A stretch of 64,000 nucleotides of DNA, taken from NCBI GenBank assembly GCA_035771165.1, contig JAWNZC010000354.1, positions 2,119,001 to 2,183,000 of the forward strand, written 5' to 3'. Every line of letters starts with the position of its first letter. Within the stretch, counting starts at the first letter, position 1. The stretch comes from Paragorgia papillata (taxonomy: Eukaryota; Cnidaria; Anthozoa; Scleralcyonacea; Coralliidae). The translations under genes were made by a program, and so were the position numbers. This document shows, one piece after another, positions 53,050 to 63,739 of this stretch. The notes below the pieces were generated by a model. That model saw nothing but the letters and a program-made list of their open reading frames with translations. It was not told the origin of the DNA and ran no database searches.

Positions 53050-53288
53050 CAGTTATTAATATCTAAACTATTCTCCCTAAAGGTCCAGTAAGGACCATCC
53101 CTCATTGGTTCAGCATGACTGCAGGAGGACACTGGAGTATCCAAAGAAAACCTGTGGTGTTTGGTAGAGTCGAACTGAAAACACTTCTCTGAAATGTGGC
53201 CAAGATAAATTTTTAATCTGATAACTGCATCAAGCATGAATCAGGTCACAGAGGTGAAAAGCAGGTGCACTAATCATTGGGCCACCAA
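53050..53288 (-). mobile_element. tRNA-derived SINE
   Basis: On the minus strand the head (about 53288-53225) has an A-box-like GGCCCAATGATTAGTGCACC and a weak B box. The body contains ACAGGTTTTCTTTGGATACT, like the AA(C)CC...GTACTCCGG block of several animal SINEs (from memory). It ends near the stonin 3' region. Confidence 0.55.
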
Positions 53289-53427
53289 CAACTCTACTGT
53301 AAATTGAGATAGGTTAATTAAAATTAATGCTATGACTCCCACAGCTGTTCACACAACTTGAATTGTAGGGCATTAACCAGACTAATAGTACAGTAAAAGG
53401 CCACTTTAGCATGTAGCCAAAAATCGT

Positions 53428-53547
53428 AACCCTTTCATTCCTATCGGTGCCATTTGGCACTTTCTATTTTTTACTCTGTCTAACACCAGACAATTTTACT
53501 CGTCTAGGGAAGACCTGAGCTGACATGGTGGGAGTTCAAGGGTTAAA
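53428..53547. repeat. Dispersed CCCTTTCATTCC repeat copy
   Basis: Runs from AACCCTTTCATTCCTATCGG through TTTTTACTCTGTCTAACACC and ACAATTTTACTCGTC to a closing AAGGGTT; the fullest member of this family in the window. Confidence 0.75.
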
Positions 53548-53618
53548 CAATTATTTTAGCTAGAAAACAGAACAGGGAAGACACCTCACCTATTAGAGTA
53601 AGCACATCATCTTTCATC

Positions 53619-55868
53619 TTAGACTCCTCCATTTAGACTTGTAGTGTTCATTTGTAACTGGTAAGAATAGTATGTATGATATGACACTTCTCTCGTAGAA
53701 ATCTTCTTGTCAGAAACTTTAAAATTGACAACATTAGTATCAGATGCAACTGTGTATGGGATCTCGTATTCCATGACACAATGTGGTTTGTAGTCATCGG
53801 GTAGGCCAGATGAGTTCATTGTTTGTACATGACAGGTAAAATCATGCGATGAATCTGCAGGAGCAGTGGTGTTTAGTAGTGGAAGTTCATCTATCCGCCA
53901 AACAACGGCCTTGTATTCTGGCTCATACTTGGCACTTCCTGTGGAAACCTCGATGGTACATGGTGGTCGGTTCATCTTGTTCCTCATCTTTAATGCTTTC
54001 TGTGCACTGGTTGATTTGATGGACCTTTCACCACGAAATAACTTCTCCTTCATGAATAATGGTGCCCATGAATCTGGAATTGGAAAATAGAGACAAATAT
54101 TCTTTCTTTTGTATTTTGCCAACTTGGAATCACTACAAAGCTTAACATCAGCCTTAATTTCTACTCTGCCATGACCATCAACAATGAGACTGCAGTGTGC
54201 AAGCAGTGGTAGGGGTTTCCAATGGTGTACACGGAACTGCATCACTTCAAACGTACAGGAATCCAAAGGCTTGAGATGAATGCAGTGGTCCTGGTCATAG
54301 GTGGCTGGATTGACGGTGCTGTGAAAGTTACAGTTCCTGAGATTGATCCACTTGTGGACTCGCTGAGGCATAAGTTCCTCTCGAAGACGGGCTTCTTCTT
54401 GTGATTTCACATGGATATCATTCAAGACCAGCTGGCATTCAGCATCACCACTGATGAAAGCTCGGAGATATATTCGCACTAAAATTCCCAACATGAGGAC
54501 TGTGCCTGTTGCATCTAATATCACAGAGCATGTGTCATGGACATCAATATACACTGCTTCTGTGTTATGGCTGATACCACGATCTCTAAATATTGGCAAA
54601 GACCTCATAGCATCTTTGACAACCTCAACAAATTCACGAATAACAAGATGGGAGGTGGATGCTATCTTTATAATTGGAGTAGTCCTGGCAATGTGCTGAA
54701 CATTCTTCTTCGACAGATACTTCTGAGATTCCTTGTATTTTACATACAGTAATTTGACAGTGTGTACTTTACTTGCATTATGAATTTGGAGTTGTGGTGT
54801 TGTCAATGCATAGAAACACTGCAATGAAACTTCACGAAAAGGTGCTGACATATCATGCTCTTCATATACTTGCAGGACTGAACCATCCAGTTTTAAAATC
54901 ACTGGTCTCCACTCTCTGGCTCGAAATTTACGCTTTGTGTTTGGATACCGAAGTAACACTGACCAGGTGGTATTGGTGGGTTTTGGTGGAAAATCTACGA
55001 GAGGTGGTAATACTTCACTTGCTTTGGTGGATGGGGTCTTACCATCACTTCTGTCTGTGGCTGGACTGATTTCATTCTGGGAAATCTCGGTTTGGTGGAT
55101 GTTACCTGAGGCAGGTAGCGTTTGATCAATGGTGTTAAGTGGGCCGCCATTGCCACGTTTTGGAGAAACTTGCGAGAAGGAATTAATGCGGTCAAGTTCG
55201 GAATTATCAAAAGGATTAGTGTAGACGTCGTTTCCAAGATTTTTAACCAACTCGAGGAGCTCTTCATCGGTGCTTCGCCCCGAAGTTAGGATCGCGTCAT
55301 CCCCAACTTCTTCCGGCCGTGTCAACGAACTACCAAACTCTACCCAGTTGTCGCCATTCGCAGATCTCGCTGGGAAGCCATTGTCTTCTTTAGAACAGTA
55401 TTCGGTCGGTGAAAGAATATCAATTCTTAGATGTTGCAAATTAGCATGATTGCTACTTTCTCCAAACGAAACCCAATCTGGACAACTTGACAAGGAGCTT
55501 TCCCGAAATTCGCCGGCTTCTTTCTTACTTGAAATATCCAATTGAAATGGCGATACGTCATTTGAATTTCCACTCGAACTCGAAACATCGTCACTTTTTG
55601 GAATTGAATTTAAAACTCGGATATTCGTCGAATCCGCTTCTTTGTCGCCAAGCAAAGGCTTCTCTTCTGAAGATGATTCGGTGACTGGCGTTGTTGCGTC
55701 TAATGGCGGACTCGTCTTCTTCGAAGTGCTTGGAATAACGGTGTTTTCGATCCAGTTACCACCACACGACAACAGTAATTCCCCATCGCCGTCTCTACTT
55801 GTTTTATAATTCATTTGGCTATAAACTTGTCTGACCGCAACGCTTTTGTTTGACTTCTGGCCGGCCAA
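53619..55868 (-). CDS. STON: Stonin-family clathrin endocytosis adaptor
   Basis: A 749-residue open frame with no introns in the coding part. The N-terminal 295 residues are Ser/Asp-rich and look disordered; they carry two WVxF motifs (WVSF 132-135, WVEF 175-178), which bind the AP-2 alpha-adaptin ear, and one NPF (218-220), which binds EH domains of Eps15/intersectin. Residues about 300-425 match the stonin homology domain (start TWSVLLRYPNTKRKFRAREW). Residues about 430-740 match a mu-homology domain, with AVVWRID near 655 and a final hydrophobic-aromatic strand. Known stonins sort synaptotagmin into clathrin-coated pits. Length is near human stonin 1 (about 735). The start is the first ATG of a frame that begins in a Ser/Lys-rich leader; stop is TAA. 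An orthologous role is likely; assignment to stonin 1 or 2 cannot be made. Confidence 0.92.
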   Translation of the reverse strand: MAGQKSNKSVAVRQVYSQMNYKTSRDGDGELLLSCGGNWIENTVIPSTSKKTSPPLDATTPVTESSSEEKPLLGDKEADSTNIRVLNSIPKSDDVSSSSGNSNDVSPFQLDISSKKEAGEFRESSLSSCPDWVSFGESSNHANLQHLRIDILSPTEYCSKEDNGFPARSANGDNWVEFGSSLTRPEEVGDDAILTSGRSTDEELLELVKNLGNDVYTNPFDNSELDRINSFSQVSPKRGNGGPLNTIDQTLPASGNIHQTEISQNEISPATDRSDGKTPSTKASEVLPPLVDFPPKPTNTTWSVLLRYPNTKRKFRAREWRPVILKLDGSVLQVYEEHDMSAPFREVSLQCFYALTTPQLQIHNASKVHTVKLLYVKYKESQKYLSKKNVQHIARTTPIIKIASTSHLVIREFVEVVKDAMRSLPIFRDRGISHNTEAVYIDVHDTCSVILDATGTVLMLGILVRIYLRAFISGDAECQLVLNDIHVKSQEEARLREELMPQRVHKWINLRNCNFHSTVNPATYDQDHCIHLKPLDSCTFEVMQFRVHHWKPLPLLAHCSLIVDGHGRVEIKADVKLCSDSKLAKYKRKNICLYFPIPDSWAPLFMKEKLFRGERSIKSTSAQKALKMRNKMNRPPCTIEVSTGSAKYEPEYKAVVWRIDELPLLNTTAPADSSHDFTCHVQTMNSSGLPDDYKPHCVMEYEIPYTVASDTNVVNFKVSDKKISTREVSYHTYYSYQLQMNTTSLNGGV

Positions 55869-58770
55869 GCCGAAGTGACCCCGTTCATCTGCTCGTCAAT
55901 TCCCGGTGCTTTATTCCTCCTATCAGCAATAACATCTGTCCAAGCTCTAATATTCGGTAATTTCGAATTTGAATAATAGGCTTTCTTTCCGTTTCGGATC
56001 TGAGCACAAAATTACGGATCTTTTCAAAGTCTGGAGTTCACAATCACAAATTCGACACCGAGTGTACATGCAGGTGACTATACGACACTGAGCGGCGGCG
56101 TCTTGTATATCTCACGTAGTTGCTGCCTGTTTGGGTTATATGTCACATTCTAGATGCATATCTTAGCCAGGTGATATTATATTACAGCATGGAATAGAAA
56201 ACAGCTGCAGTTTCTAGCCCCCACTCCGACCAAAGTGGTCGGCTCTTTGTTTGCGGACTGCTGTTTGATTGCCCTAAATCTTCTAGCTTTTCAGTAAGAT
56301 TTTTATCGACTAAAAACAACTTTCACAATTTGTGCATAAAATATTATTAAGATAGTCTATTGATAGATATCAATTCATCCTGGCAGTGGTATCGATTACT
56401 GAAAGAAACAACCGAAAGGATATCCGTCGGTGGTAGAACGCCTGCGGTACTCTATGGCCAATTCGCTATATTTGCAAACATTTCCCCCGATGTGTGGATT
56501 TTGTTAAATAATATAGTATCTATCCGTATGTCATCATCATAGGAGTAACAATATAATCCCATATAGCATATCAAGTTGGGTTTTCAGTTTTGGAACGCGT
56601 GGGTGGTAACTATAAAATACGCACGACAACACACGACACCAGAGCAAATATCCATCTGGGCCTGCGATTATTATTCGAAAACTCAAACTGTAACGCTTTT
56701 TAATAAGACGCTGGGAGAAACTAAATGATTTTGTTGACCAGATTGCGGTTTGATGTCTTGTTGCCAGCCTGCTGTTTACCAGTTGGTGGCATACAGGAAA
56801 TTTCCAAAGGACAAAGCCTCTTCGGCCACTTTGAATAAAATTACAATTGCTAATATAAAGAATTGAATTTCATCGTGTTTCAACTTCGACACGGTCGGAT
56901 AGGAACTGTTGAGAAACAATTTACATGATTCTGATTTGCCTCCTAGCTATCATACGTATTTCGAACCCTCGTATACTTAACTAGTTATCTACAGTTTAGT
57001 CACTCTACACAAAACTAGTAAGATCAACTGTCATTTTCAATTGCAATCACTTAACCGCACCGTGAAAGTTCAGTAGGAGATTTTTATATGAATATTAATA
57101 TGAATAAAAAATATAAAGACCGGGCTATTTTAAACTAAAACCTATGAGCACAATTTACGAGTGTGAGGTTTCAGCTTTGACAGCTCTGTTAGTTTTATCC
57201 TATTTTTATCAGCATGCCGGTGAAGCCGCCTTAGCGGGGTGTGTATATAGCTCTAATACACACATTCGTTGTACTGACAAGGGATTTTGCAGACTGACTT
57301 CAATGTACGGTTATGCACCGCACAGACTTCTGGTGAATTCAACAAGTTGAACTTTTGGAAAAGTCTCACTGTCGGGATTGGGCAGGACGAACTTTTTCAA
57401 AAGTGTGATTTCGGAATGGATTTGAACCCATAATTAAGTAAATTAACTTATGAGTCCATCCTAGAAAAAAATCTTATGTTATTTAATGTGGCACCATTCC
57501 CTTTGGCTAACCTGCGCTTTGTACTGGGATTGCGTAACGCAATGGCTATGATCAAATGCTTGGAATGAATGAATCAGTGTCTCGCCAGACAGCTCATCAT
57601 TAAAAAAATTAGTCCATATGTTTCTCTGTAAATTCTTTACGATTGACTCTTATTTAAAGGACTTCGTCACTGCATGTGTAACCGTTTGATGAAAGAATGG
57701 AAAAGTTGGAGAAAGGTGGCGAAAAAATAACAAACGGAGCCGAAACCTGGCTGGCTAGCTGCCACTGGTTTGGCGACTCGACATGATGCACGTTACATTT
57801 CCAAACGTATGTCTAATCCAAACTGGCATGAGAAATATCAACTTGGTTGACTGACCGAGACCGAAGTGTGCGTGTGTGCCTGCATGTGCACGGACGGTGG
57901 GCGACACGCTCCGCACGCTTTCATGCAGAGTGTAGATCATAATCTCGATCGAAATATGCACGAGTGTTGACACTTTTTCACGCTAAGGTGAAAAACGAAC
58001 TTCGTGTATACTGTATGTAGCACCGTGTTATGAGATTAGCAAAATATATCATGCAACGTCCGTTGTAGACAATTGGAATCGTATGACAGTATTTATTGCA
58101 ACACAAACATCATCACGCGCATATATAGGGCAAACGCGGTGGTCTGATCTGATTGACCTGGCGCCAATGTTCAAGGTCAGTTTCGCGCACTATGGCGAAA
58201 TTCATTTGGTGGAGGTAATCGTGGACATAGTCACGTTGCCCTGAGGATGAATTTATCTTACGTCAAGAATCTGAAGTGTGATCTGAAATACAAACAAGCT
58301 GGCAAAACAAGACCGGAAACGTCTCTAAAAGAAACTCAGTACCAAAGAGCTGCTATTAATACAAAGCTTTCCTTATATTCTATTTACATGGCTGGCTACA
58401 ATGGTGTTGTTTATATCCACTCGAGTTTTATGAAAGGATTTATTCTGCTCCGGATTTGGTCAATTCGGGGGCCGGGCGGACAATTTTCTTTGATATTTTA
58501 TCTAAAAACAGTGGCATTTATTAATTTGAAAACAATCTTTGATCGGGAATGATTATAGAATTATTTTCTGATTGGCCGATGGCGTCATGCAACCTTCTTG
58601 TAAAAATATAAAATGGTTGTTGTTTGGGTTAATAGTCAGAATATGACTTTTTTATCGACGTTTTATCTCGACATATATGTCATCATTCATCAATAATTAA
58701 TTCTCGAAAACGAGAGCTGAAGCAACTGTTTGCCAAGCTGAAACTAGTTGTTCTCTCGATTATTCGATAA
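55869..58770. other. Stonin 5' flank and intergenic DNA, no other gene recognised
   Basis: The first few hundred bases should hold the 5' UTR and promoter of stonin; I see no TATA box. Short frames at 56360, 57144 and 58247 lack motifs, splice partners or codon signals that would support them. Words CCATAAAACCGAGAGCT-type near 58700 hint at another decayed fold-back. Confidence 0.45.
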
Positions 58771-58776
58771 AAACTC

Positions 58777-58964
58777 TAAAGCCTGGCTCTCACTTGTCGT
58801 AAGAATCGGGCATTTTTCCTGTCCTCGATCGTCTGGGACAAGAAAAATCCACGATTCTTACGGCAAGTCACAACAAGTGTGAACGTGGCTGTCGTGAATA
58901 GCATCGCCGACAATCGGGGATGGATTCCCCGATTCTTACACAAGTGCCGGGAACTAGGCTTAAA
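58777..58964. mobile_element. MITE with AAAGCCTGGCTCTCAC ends
   Basis: Inverted ends AAAGCCTGGCTCTCACTTG and GTGCCGGGAACTAGGCTTA plus a shared inner GTAAGAATCGGG and its inverse. Another CGATTCTTACGGCAAGT word in the middle repeats the theme. Confidence 0.75.
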
Positions 58965-59570
58965 CAGCAAATGTGCATGACAAACGCACAACCATTTTAC
59001 AACTACAAGGCGCAGTCTATCACTTCTTAGTATAATTTCATAGTGGAGGAGAGGCTTTCCACTATTGCAACACAAGAAATTCAGTGTTCTTGTTGGTACT
59101 TCAACACTGTGACTTTACTCGGAGTTGTCATTTTGAAGTATGAGATTTTAGAATTTGTTGATTCATTGAACTGTTGATTTTTTTTTCAAAATGGGGACCC
59201 GTCTGTAGTTTCTGAAGTGTATGGTCTGTTTAATAGATCACGTGTACTAATTATACACAGTAATATTATTATGCAATGCTGAGTGGATGTAACATCACGA
59301 TTAGCATTTCAAAACAACTGTTTATTGGCAATTAAATTTCTTTGGCATACCCAAACGATCGAGAATTTATGTCTGGACTCTGGAACCAAGCATATATATG
59401 AAAACAACTTTGCCCTATAACTTAAGTGTAAAATGACATTGTAGTTTAAATACATATACAAGCTTTTAAAAAATCTACCTCCAAAAGCAGTAAGGATTTT
59501 CTCAATTTTATTACAAATATTACAACTATTGTAAGATCCAATTTATTAAGTTTTCTATAAAATGTTTGTG
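58965..59570. other. No feature recognised
   Basis: AT-rich intergenic DNA. Confidence 0.4.
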
Positions 59571-59775
59571 TCCACTGTCCTTACTGGAAAGTGCTGTGGC
59601 ACCATACATTGTCATGGTAAGTGCTTCATGCATGTATAGTTCTACATAATAGTTTGCATTACTGTATATGCCAGTTATTATAAGATATGTATGGTGGTTT
59701 TTGGTTGCTAACCCAAACTATTATGTGAACCTACCATGACACAGTTACTGTCAGTTGTCACCATGTTTGCAAGAT
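59571..59775. repeat. Fold-back repeat X, copy 1
   Basis: GTGTCCACTGTCCTTACTGG to GTTGTCACCATGTTTG; an inner palindrome pairs ACATAATAGTTTG with CAAACTATTATGT. Copy 2 is at 60188-60397. Its right end is joined directly to a truncated palindromic element. Confidence 0.8.
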
Positions 59776-60115
59776 ATTTCAATTTGTTTAATAATGTAAA
59801 TGAATGGGCTCTGACGTCAGGAGCAGGGTACAGTATTTTTACACAAAGCAACATCAGTTATGAAATGTTCAGTGTCACAAGGCATTTTTATGTGCACAGT
59901 TTCAAGTTATTTCATTAAACAAACCTGGAGATATAACTGATTTTGCTAGGTGTGAAAATACTGTACCCTGCTCCTGATGTCGGAGACCATCTAATTTACA
60001 AATCAAACAAACTGGAATATTTTGAAAATGAAGAGAGATACAAAAAAAGTTGTAAAAGACCTATTACAATTTTACGAGTTCTTTCAAATTAGACAAACTT
60101 AATTTTTATTGCCAA
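59767..60115. mobile_element. Truncated copy of the TTGGCAA palindromic element
   Basis: Aligns with 60751-61177 from AAGATATTTCAATTTGTTTA and TGACGTCAGGAGCAGGGTAC to the right end TTGCCAA, but lacks about the first 85 bp of the left arm. Confidence 0.8.
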
Positions 60116-60187
60116 TGTCTAAATTTCTATTTAACTATATTTATTCAAACCGTTATTACAATTAAAGGTCACTAAGTATATAATTCT

Positions 60188-60397
60188 TGTGTCCACTGTC
60201 CTTACTGGAAAGTGGCACCAATACATTGTCATGGTAAGTGCTTCATGCATGTATACATGCAGTTCTACATAATAGTTTGCATACATACTGTATATTATGC
60301 CAGTTATTATGTACATGGTGGTTTTTGGTTGCTATAAACCCAAACTATTATGTGAACAGCACCATGACACAGTTACTGTCATTTGTCACCATGTTTG
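60188..60397. repeat. Fold-back repeat X, copy 2
   Basis: Same sequence as 59571-59775 with small insertions; continues into different DNA after CACCATGTTTG. Confidence 0.8.
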
Positions 60398-60614
60398 AGC
60401 AAATTGTCAAGCCTACAAATTGCTACTGTACAAAAATATCTGTCGGTGAATATATTTTTCTTGATGTCTAAAGACAACTGAATATTGTAGATATTAATTT
60501 AAATTTGCATAGCACAATGTTTAGTTTCACGACTGCTCAATCACACTCTTGTTACATTAACTAAATCCCACCCAAACAACTTCTGGTATAATAGTATTGT
60601 GTGTATGTGTGCTA

Positions 60615-60750
60615 TACAAAAATTAGCAACTAAATTGAAAGTTATTTATTAAAGGGTATTTACAAAAATTAGCAAGTAAATTGAAGGTTATTTATCAAAG
60701 GGTATTTACAAAAATTAGCAACTAAATTGAAGGTTATTTATTAAAGGGTA
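60615..60750. repeat. 46-bp tandem repeat, three copies
   Basis: Unit TTACAAAAATTAGCAACTAA plus ATTGAAGGTTATTTATTAAA and GGGTAT, with one or two changes per copy. The next transposon is inserted at the TA closing the third copy. Confidence 0.9.
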
Positions 60751-61177
60751 TTGGCAATAAAAATTAAGTTTGTTTAATTTGAAAGAACTCGTGAAATTGT
60801 AATAGAAGATCTTTTTCATATCTTTCTTTGTTTTCAAGATATTTCAATTTTTAATATGTAAATGAATGGACTCTGACGTCAGGAGCAGGGTACAGTATTT
60901 TCTACACAAAGCAACATCAGTTATAAAATGTTCAGAGTCACAAGGCATTTTTATGTGCACAGTTTCAAGTGATTTCGTTGAACAAATTTAGAGATAACGG
61001 ATTTTGCTACGTGTGAAAATACTGTACACTGCTCCTGACCACAGAGACCATCTCATTTACATATCAAACAAATTAAGATATCTTGAAAACGAAGAAAGAT
61101 ACGGAAAAATTGTAAAGGATCTTCTATTACAATTTTATGAGTTCTTTCAAATTAGACAAACTTATTTTTGTTGCCAA
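60751..61177. mobile_element. 427-bp palindromic element with TA target duplication
   Basis: Ends TTGGCAATAAAAATT and TTATTTTTGTTGCCAA, arms of about 170 bp, TA on both sides (60749-60750, 61178-61179). The arms include TTTGAAAGAACTC and GTCAGGAGCAGGGTACAGTA. A mariner-like MITE. Confidence 0.85.
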
Positions 61178-61325
61178 TATCCTAAGGAAAAAATGTTATA
61201 CACTGTAATGCAAGTCCTATATATTATTATTTTAACTTCTAATTATCACACCAGTTTACTGAATTGTTTTTTTTGTGGTTGCTTCCTTGGTGAAAAACTT
61301 AAGGGTGATGCACATTTCATTCTTT

Positions 61326-63690
61326 TCATTTGGTTTTTGGTTTAAAAAATGTCTTCTCAAGATAAGCTATTGCTTTCTCAGCATTTTGCCGATCCCGTTC
61401 CTTGGCTTCATTCAATGACTTTTCTGTATAAGGATAAGCACCATCACGCACAACTTTCTCAGTGATCAACTTGACACTACCATCTTCTTCAGCTTCCCAG
61501 TGTGAAATAAACTGGAGATACTCAGGATCATCTGCTGGTCGAGTAACTGCAAACACTTTCTTCTCTTCACCTGTGCCAACTGAAATGGACAGATTTGATG
61601 ACTGGTGGGAGTATAAACTTCCCAATTGTTTTTCATCTTTAAGAAGAATTATTTGCAGGTTTGTTGTGCTATCAGCTGTTATAGTGGCAACCTAGGAAGA
61701 AAATGGAAATACTGTTGTAGACTCAGAAAACTGCATGATAGGCATCATATATCTCTATATATAATTGCATTTCCCGCATTCTGAGAGCAAGTTAATATTA
61801 AACAAGCAAATAGAATAGCATATAAATCAGATTTAAAATTCTAAGTAATTCAGAGTAAACCATCACATCATGTGCTTATGTGACTGAGTTTGAATGTGTG
61901 ATTTCAAATAAAATATTAAAAATGCATCAGATCTGGAGTTCATTCAAAGGGCAAACTCGAAAATTCAGGTTCATGACATTGCAATGCATTAAAACAAAAT
62001 AGTTATAATACACAATTAAACATAAATACAACTGAGAAGCGCTTAGTAATACTATACTGTAGAAAGAATAAACGAGAGAAAGAGACTAGACTTGACTCAT
62101 TGACCGCACTGCAGTAAATACTGAAACCGAACAGCGGAGAGCTGACTCCCATGAAACACTGAGTGAGGACTCATTAGCATACAGTATTTATAGAATACTA
62201 TTCATAAGCTAAGCTGATAAGGCTAACCTCACTGGGTAGTGATTCAAGGTGCGCGATACCTGGCTCTTTGAGAACTGTAACCTTGAGAAGTGGCACAAAG
62301 TACAGCTTAGATCTTCACCAATATACTTTCTGCATCCTTTTGAAATATTACGTACACACTCGTGCTTGAGAGCGATAAGTTTACGGTCTGTTCCCTCTCG
62401 AGAATAACTTCCATCCAATATATTCAACAGCGGTTGTAACACATCATTTGAGAAGTGAAACAGATTTTGCACAATCTAGTGTTTTGATTGGATAGCACCC
62501 CTAGCTGTTGCACAAATGCTAAATATAGCCTGTTTCACAGACTATATTTAGCTCAACTGTTGCACAAACAACTTCAGACTGATCTGGTGCAACAGCGCAC
62601 CAAGCAGGGGTGAGGGGGGGGTGTGCGGCCGGAAATATTGTATATTGTGGGTTTTCTGGGTGATGACAATCTCACCCAATTGCGGGTTAGAATTTTCCCG
62701 GATATAGCTTGAAGCGAAGACTGGAGGGCGAGGCTGAGCTCTTGAGTCATAACCATTAGGTAATTTTGCAAATTAAATTATTAAATTATCTTTTAATGTC
62801 GTTTTTCATTTTTCCACACATTTTGACTGTTGCATTTGCAACAGTCTAGATCCACCCCTGGACACTGACAAATCATGATAGCAAGACACTGACAAATGAT
62901 GATATTTTGCGATAGATGAGTTCAATAATTGATTCATCATTTATAAAATAGTTTAAAAATTTTAAATGCCTGAAGTGTAAAATTTACTTTTTGTTGGAAC
63001 GAGTCTTGCTTTTTATCTCACTAAATCTTCCTTTTAAACATTTATCGCTAGTGTGCATGGCTGCATGCTCTGAAAATTATTTGCAGCAGAAAATTATTTG
63101 CACTCAGTTATTTGCAGGTGAATTAACCAGTCAGAATGCGGGATAGGGATGAAATGAATGATAATAGCATTTAAATGTATGTAGTAGACAGATAAGTAAA
63201 TATAGTGGTGTTGTTATATTTATCAACAGTTTATAAATCATCTTCAACTGTTGGTGTACTCTATTTTGAAAATTTTAGGTGTATTCACTGAATATTTTTC
63301 TGCTGATGTCAGCTAATTTCTTATCTCTAGAAGGCTCTAGCAAACAATTTATTATAGACATTCACAAACAACTGTAAATTACAACGTTATGCTAACAGGG
63401 ATTTTGCTTACCTTGACATTGCTTTCAAGATTGATTGAAATCTTTGTACTTTTGATAACTTCTAGCGTTCCAGACACCAGTTCAGTACACAGTGTTAAAA
63501 CCAGATCTTCACACTTGTCAATGACAACCTTGACCGGCTTTTTCTTCAAAATCATTTCACATTTCGTACAGTCTGTTATGTATATCAAAGTATGAAGATT
63601 TTCCGGTTCTAGTTCTACAGTTTCGTTGTGTTTCTCAGCGATAACTTGCTGTGGGCGAGCACTGAGTTTGAAAATACCTGCACCCTCCAT
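61326..63690 (-). CDS. C-CAP/CARP-like beta-helix protein, two coding exons
   Basis: Exon 1 is 63690-63412 (93 codons, ends AAG|GTAAGC) and exon 2 is 61691-61326 (121 codons plus stop, acceptor TTCCTAG). The junction is phase 0 and gives a 214-residue protein. Residues 1-about 140 show repeated short beta-strand turns (LIYITDCTKCEMIL, KPVKVVIDKCEDLVLTL, LVSGTLEVIKSTKISINL, VATITADSTTNLQIILL), the pattern of the cyclase-associated-protein C-terminal domain and tubulin cofactor C. In the known families this fold binds actin or small GTPase-linked partners. The C-terminal part (RPADDPEYLQFISHWEAE, then ERDRQNAEKAIAYLEKTFF) looks helical. No CAP N-terminal domain, WH2 or signal peptide is present, so it is a stand-alone domain protein, cytosolic by inference. 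The partner is unknown. The 1.7-kb intron contains repeats. Confidence 0.65.
61740..62200. other. Intron of the C-CAP gene, no feature recognised
   Basis: AT-rich intronic DNA with no clear repeat ends. Confidence 0.4.
62209..62472 (-). other. Unassigned protein-like frame in the C-CAP intron
   Basis: An 87-codon frame has protein-like content in its first 55 residues (LQPLLNILDGSYSREGTDRK, then HECVRNISKGCRKYIG). After that a second frame reads more protein-like (KLYFVPLLKVTVLKEPGIAH), suggesting a frameshifted coding remnant. A CTAG acceptor-like site precedes it, but its phase does not fit the two C-CAP exons. Not recognised; it may be a transposon scrap. Confidence 0.25.
62518..62553. 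repeat. Short palindrome
   Basis: GCTAAATATAGCCTGT and ACAGACTATATTTAGC form a hairpin with a 3-base loop, with TTGCACAAA words on both sides. Confidence 0.75.
62860..62925. repeat. Tandem CACTGACAAAT words, probable fold-back remnant
   Basis: GACACTGACAAATCATGATA and GACACTGACAAATGATGATA repeat in tandem and match the hairpin of the element at 20945-21775. Confidence 0.55.
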
Positions 63691-63727
63691 CTTGATTTAA
63701 AAACACGGTTAATCGTGGATAACGCGG

Positions 63728-63735
63728 TATTTATA
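63728..63735 (-). promoter_or_regulatory. TATA box of the C-CAP gene
   Basis: On the minus strand GGGTATAAATACC lies about 38 bp before the start codon, predicting a very short 5' UTR. Confidence 0.45.
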
Positions 63736-63739
63736 CCCG

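Noticed and set aside
57144..57350. 68-aa frame with several cysteines
   Set aside because: No promoter, splice partner or family resemblance.
58247..58552. 101-aa frame
   Set aside because: No recognisable motif, signal or splice context; composition like surrounding DNA.
62604..62861. hAT element with CAGGGGTG ends
   Set aside because: The CAGGGGTG and CACCCCTG words are inverted but the flanking 8 bases do not match and the inner ends diverge quickly.
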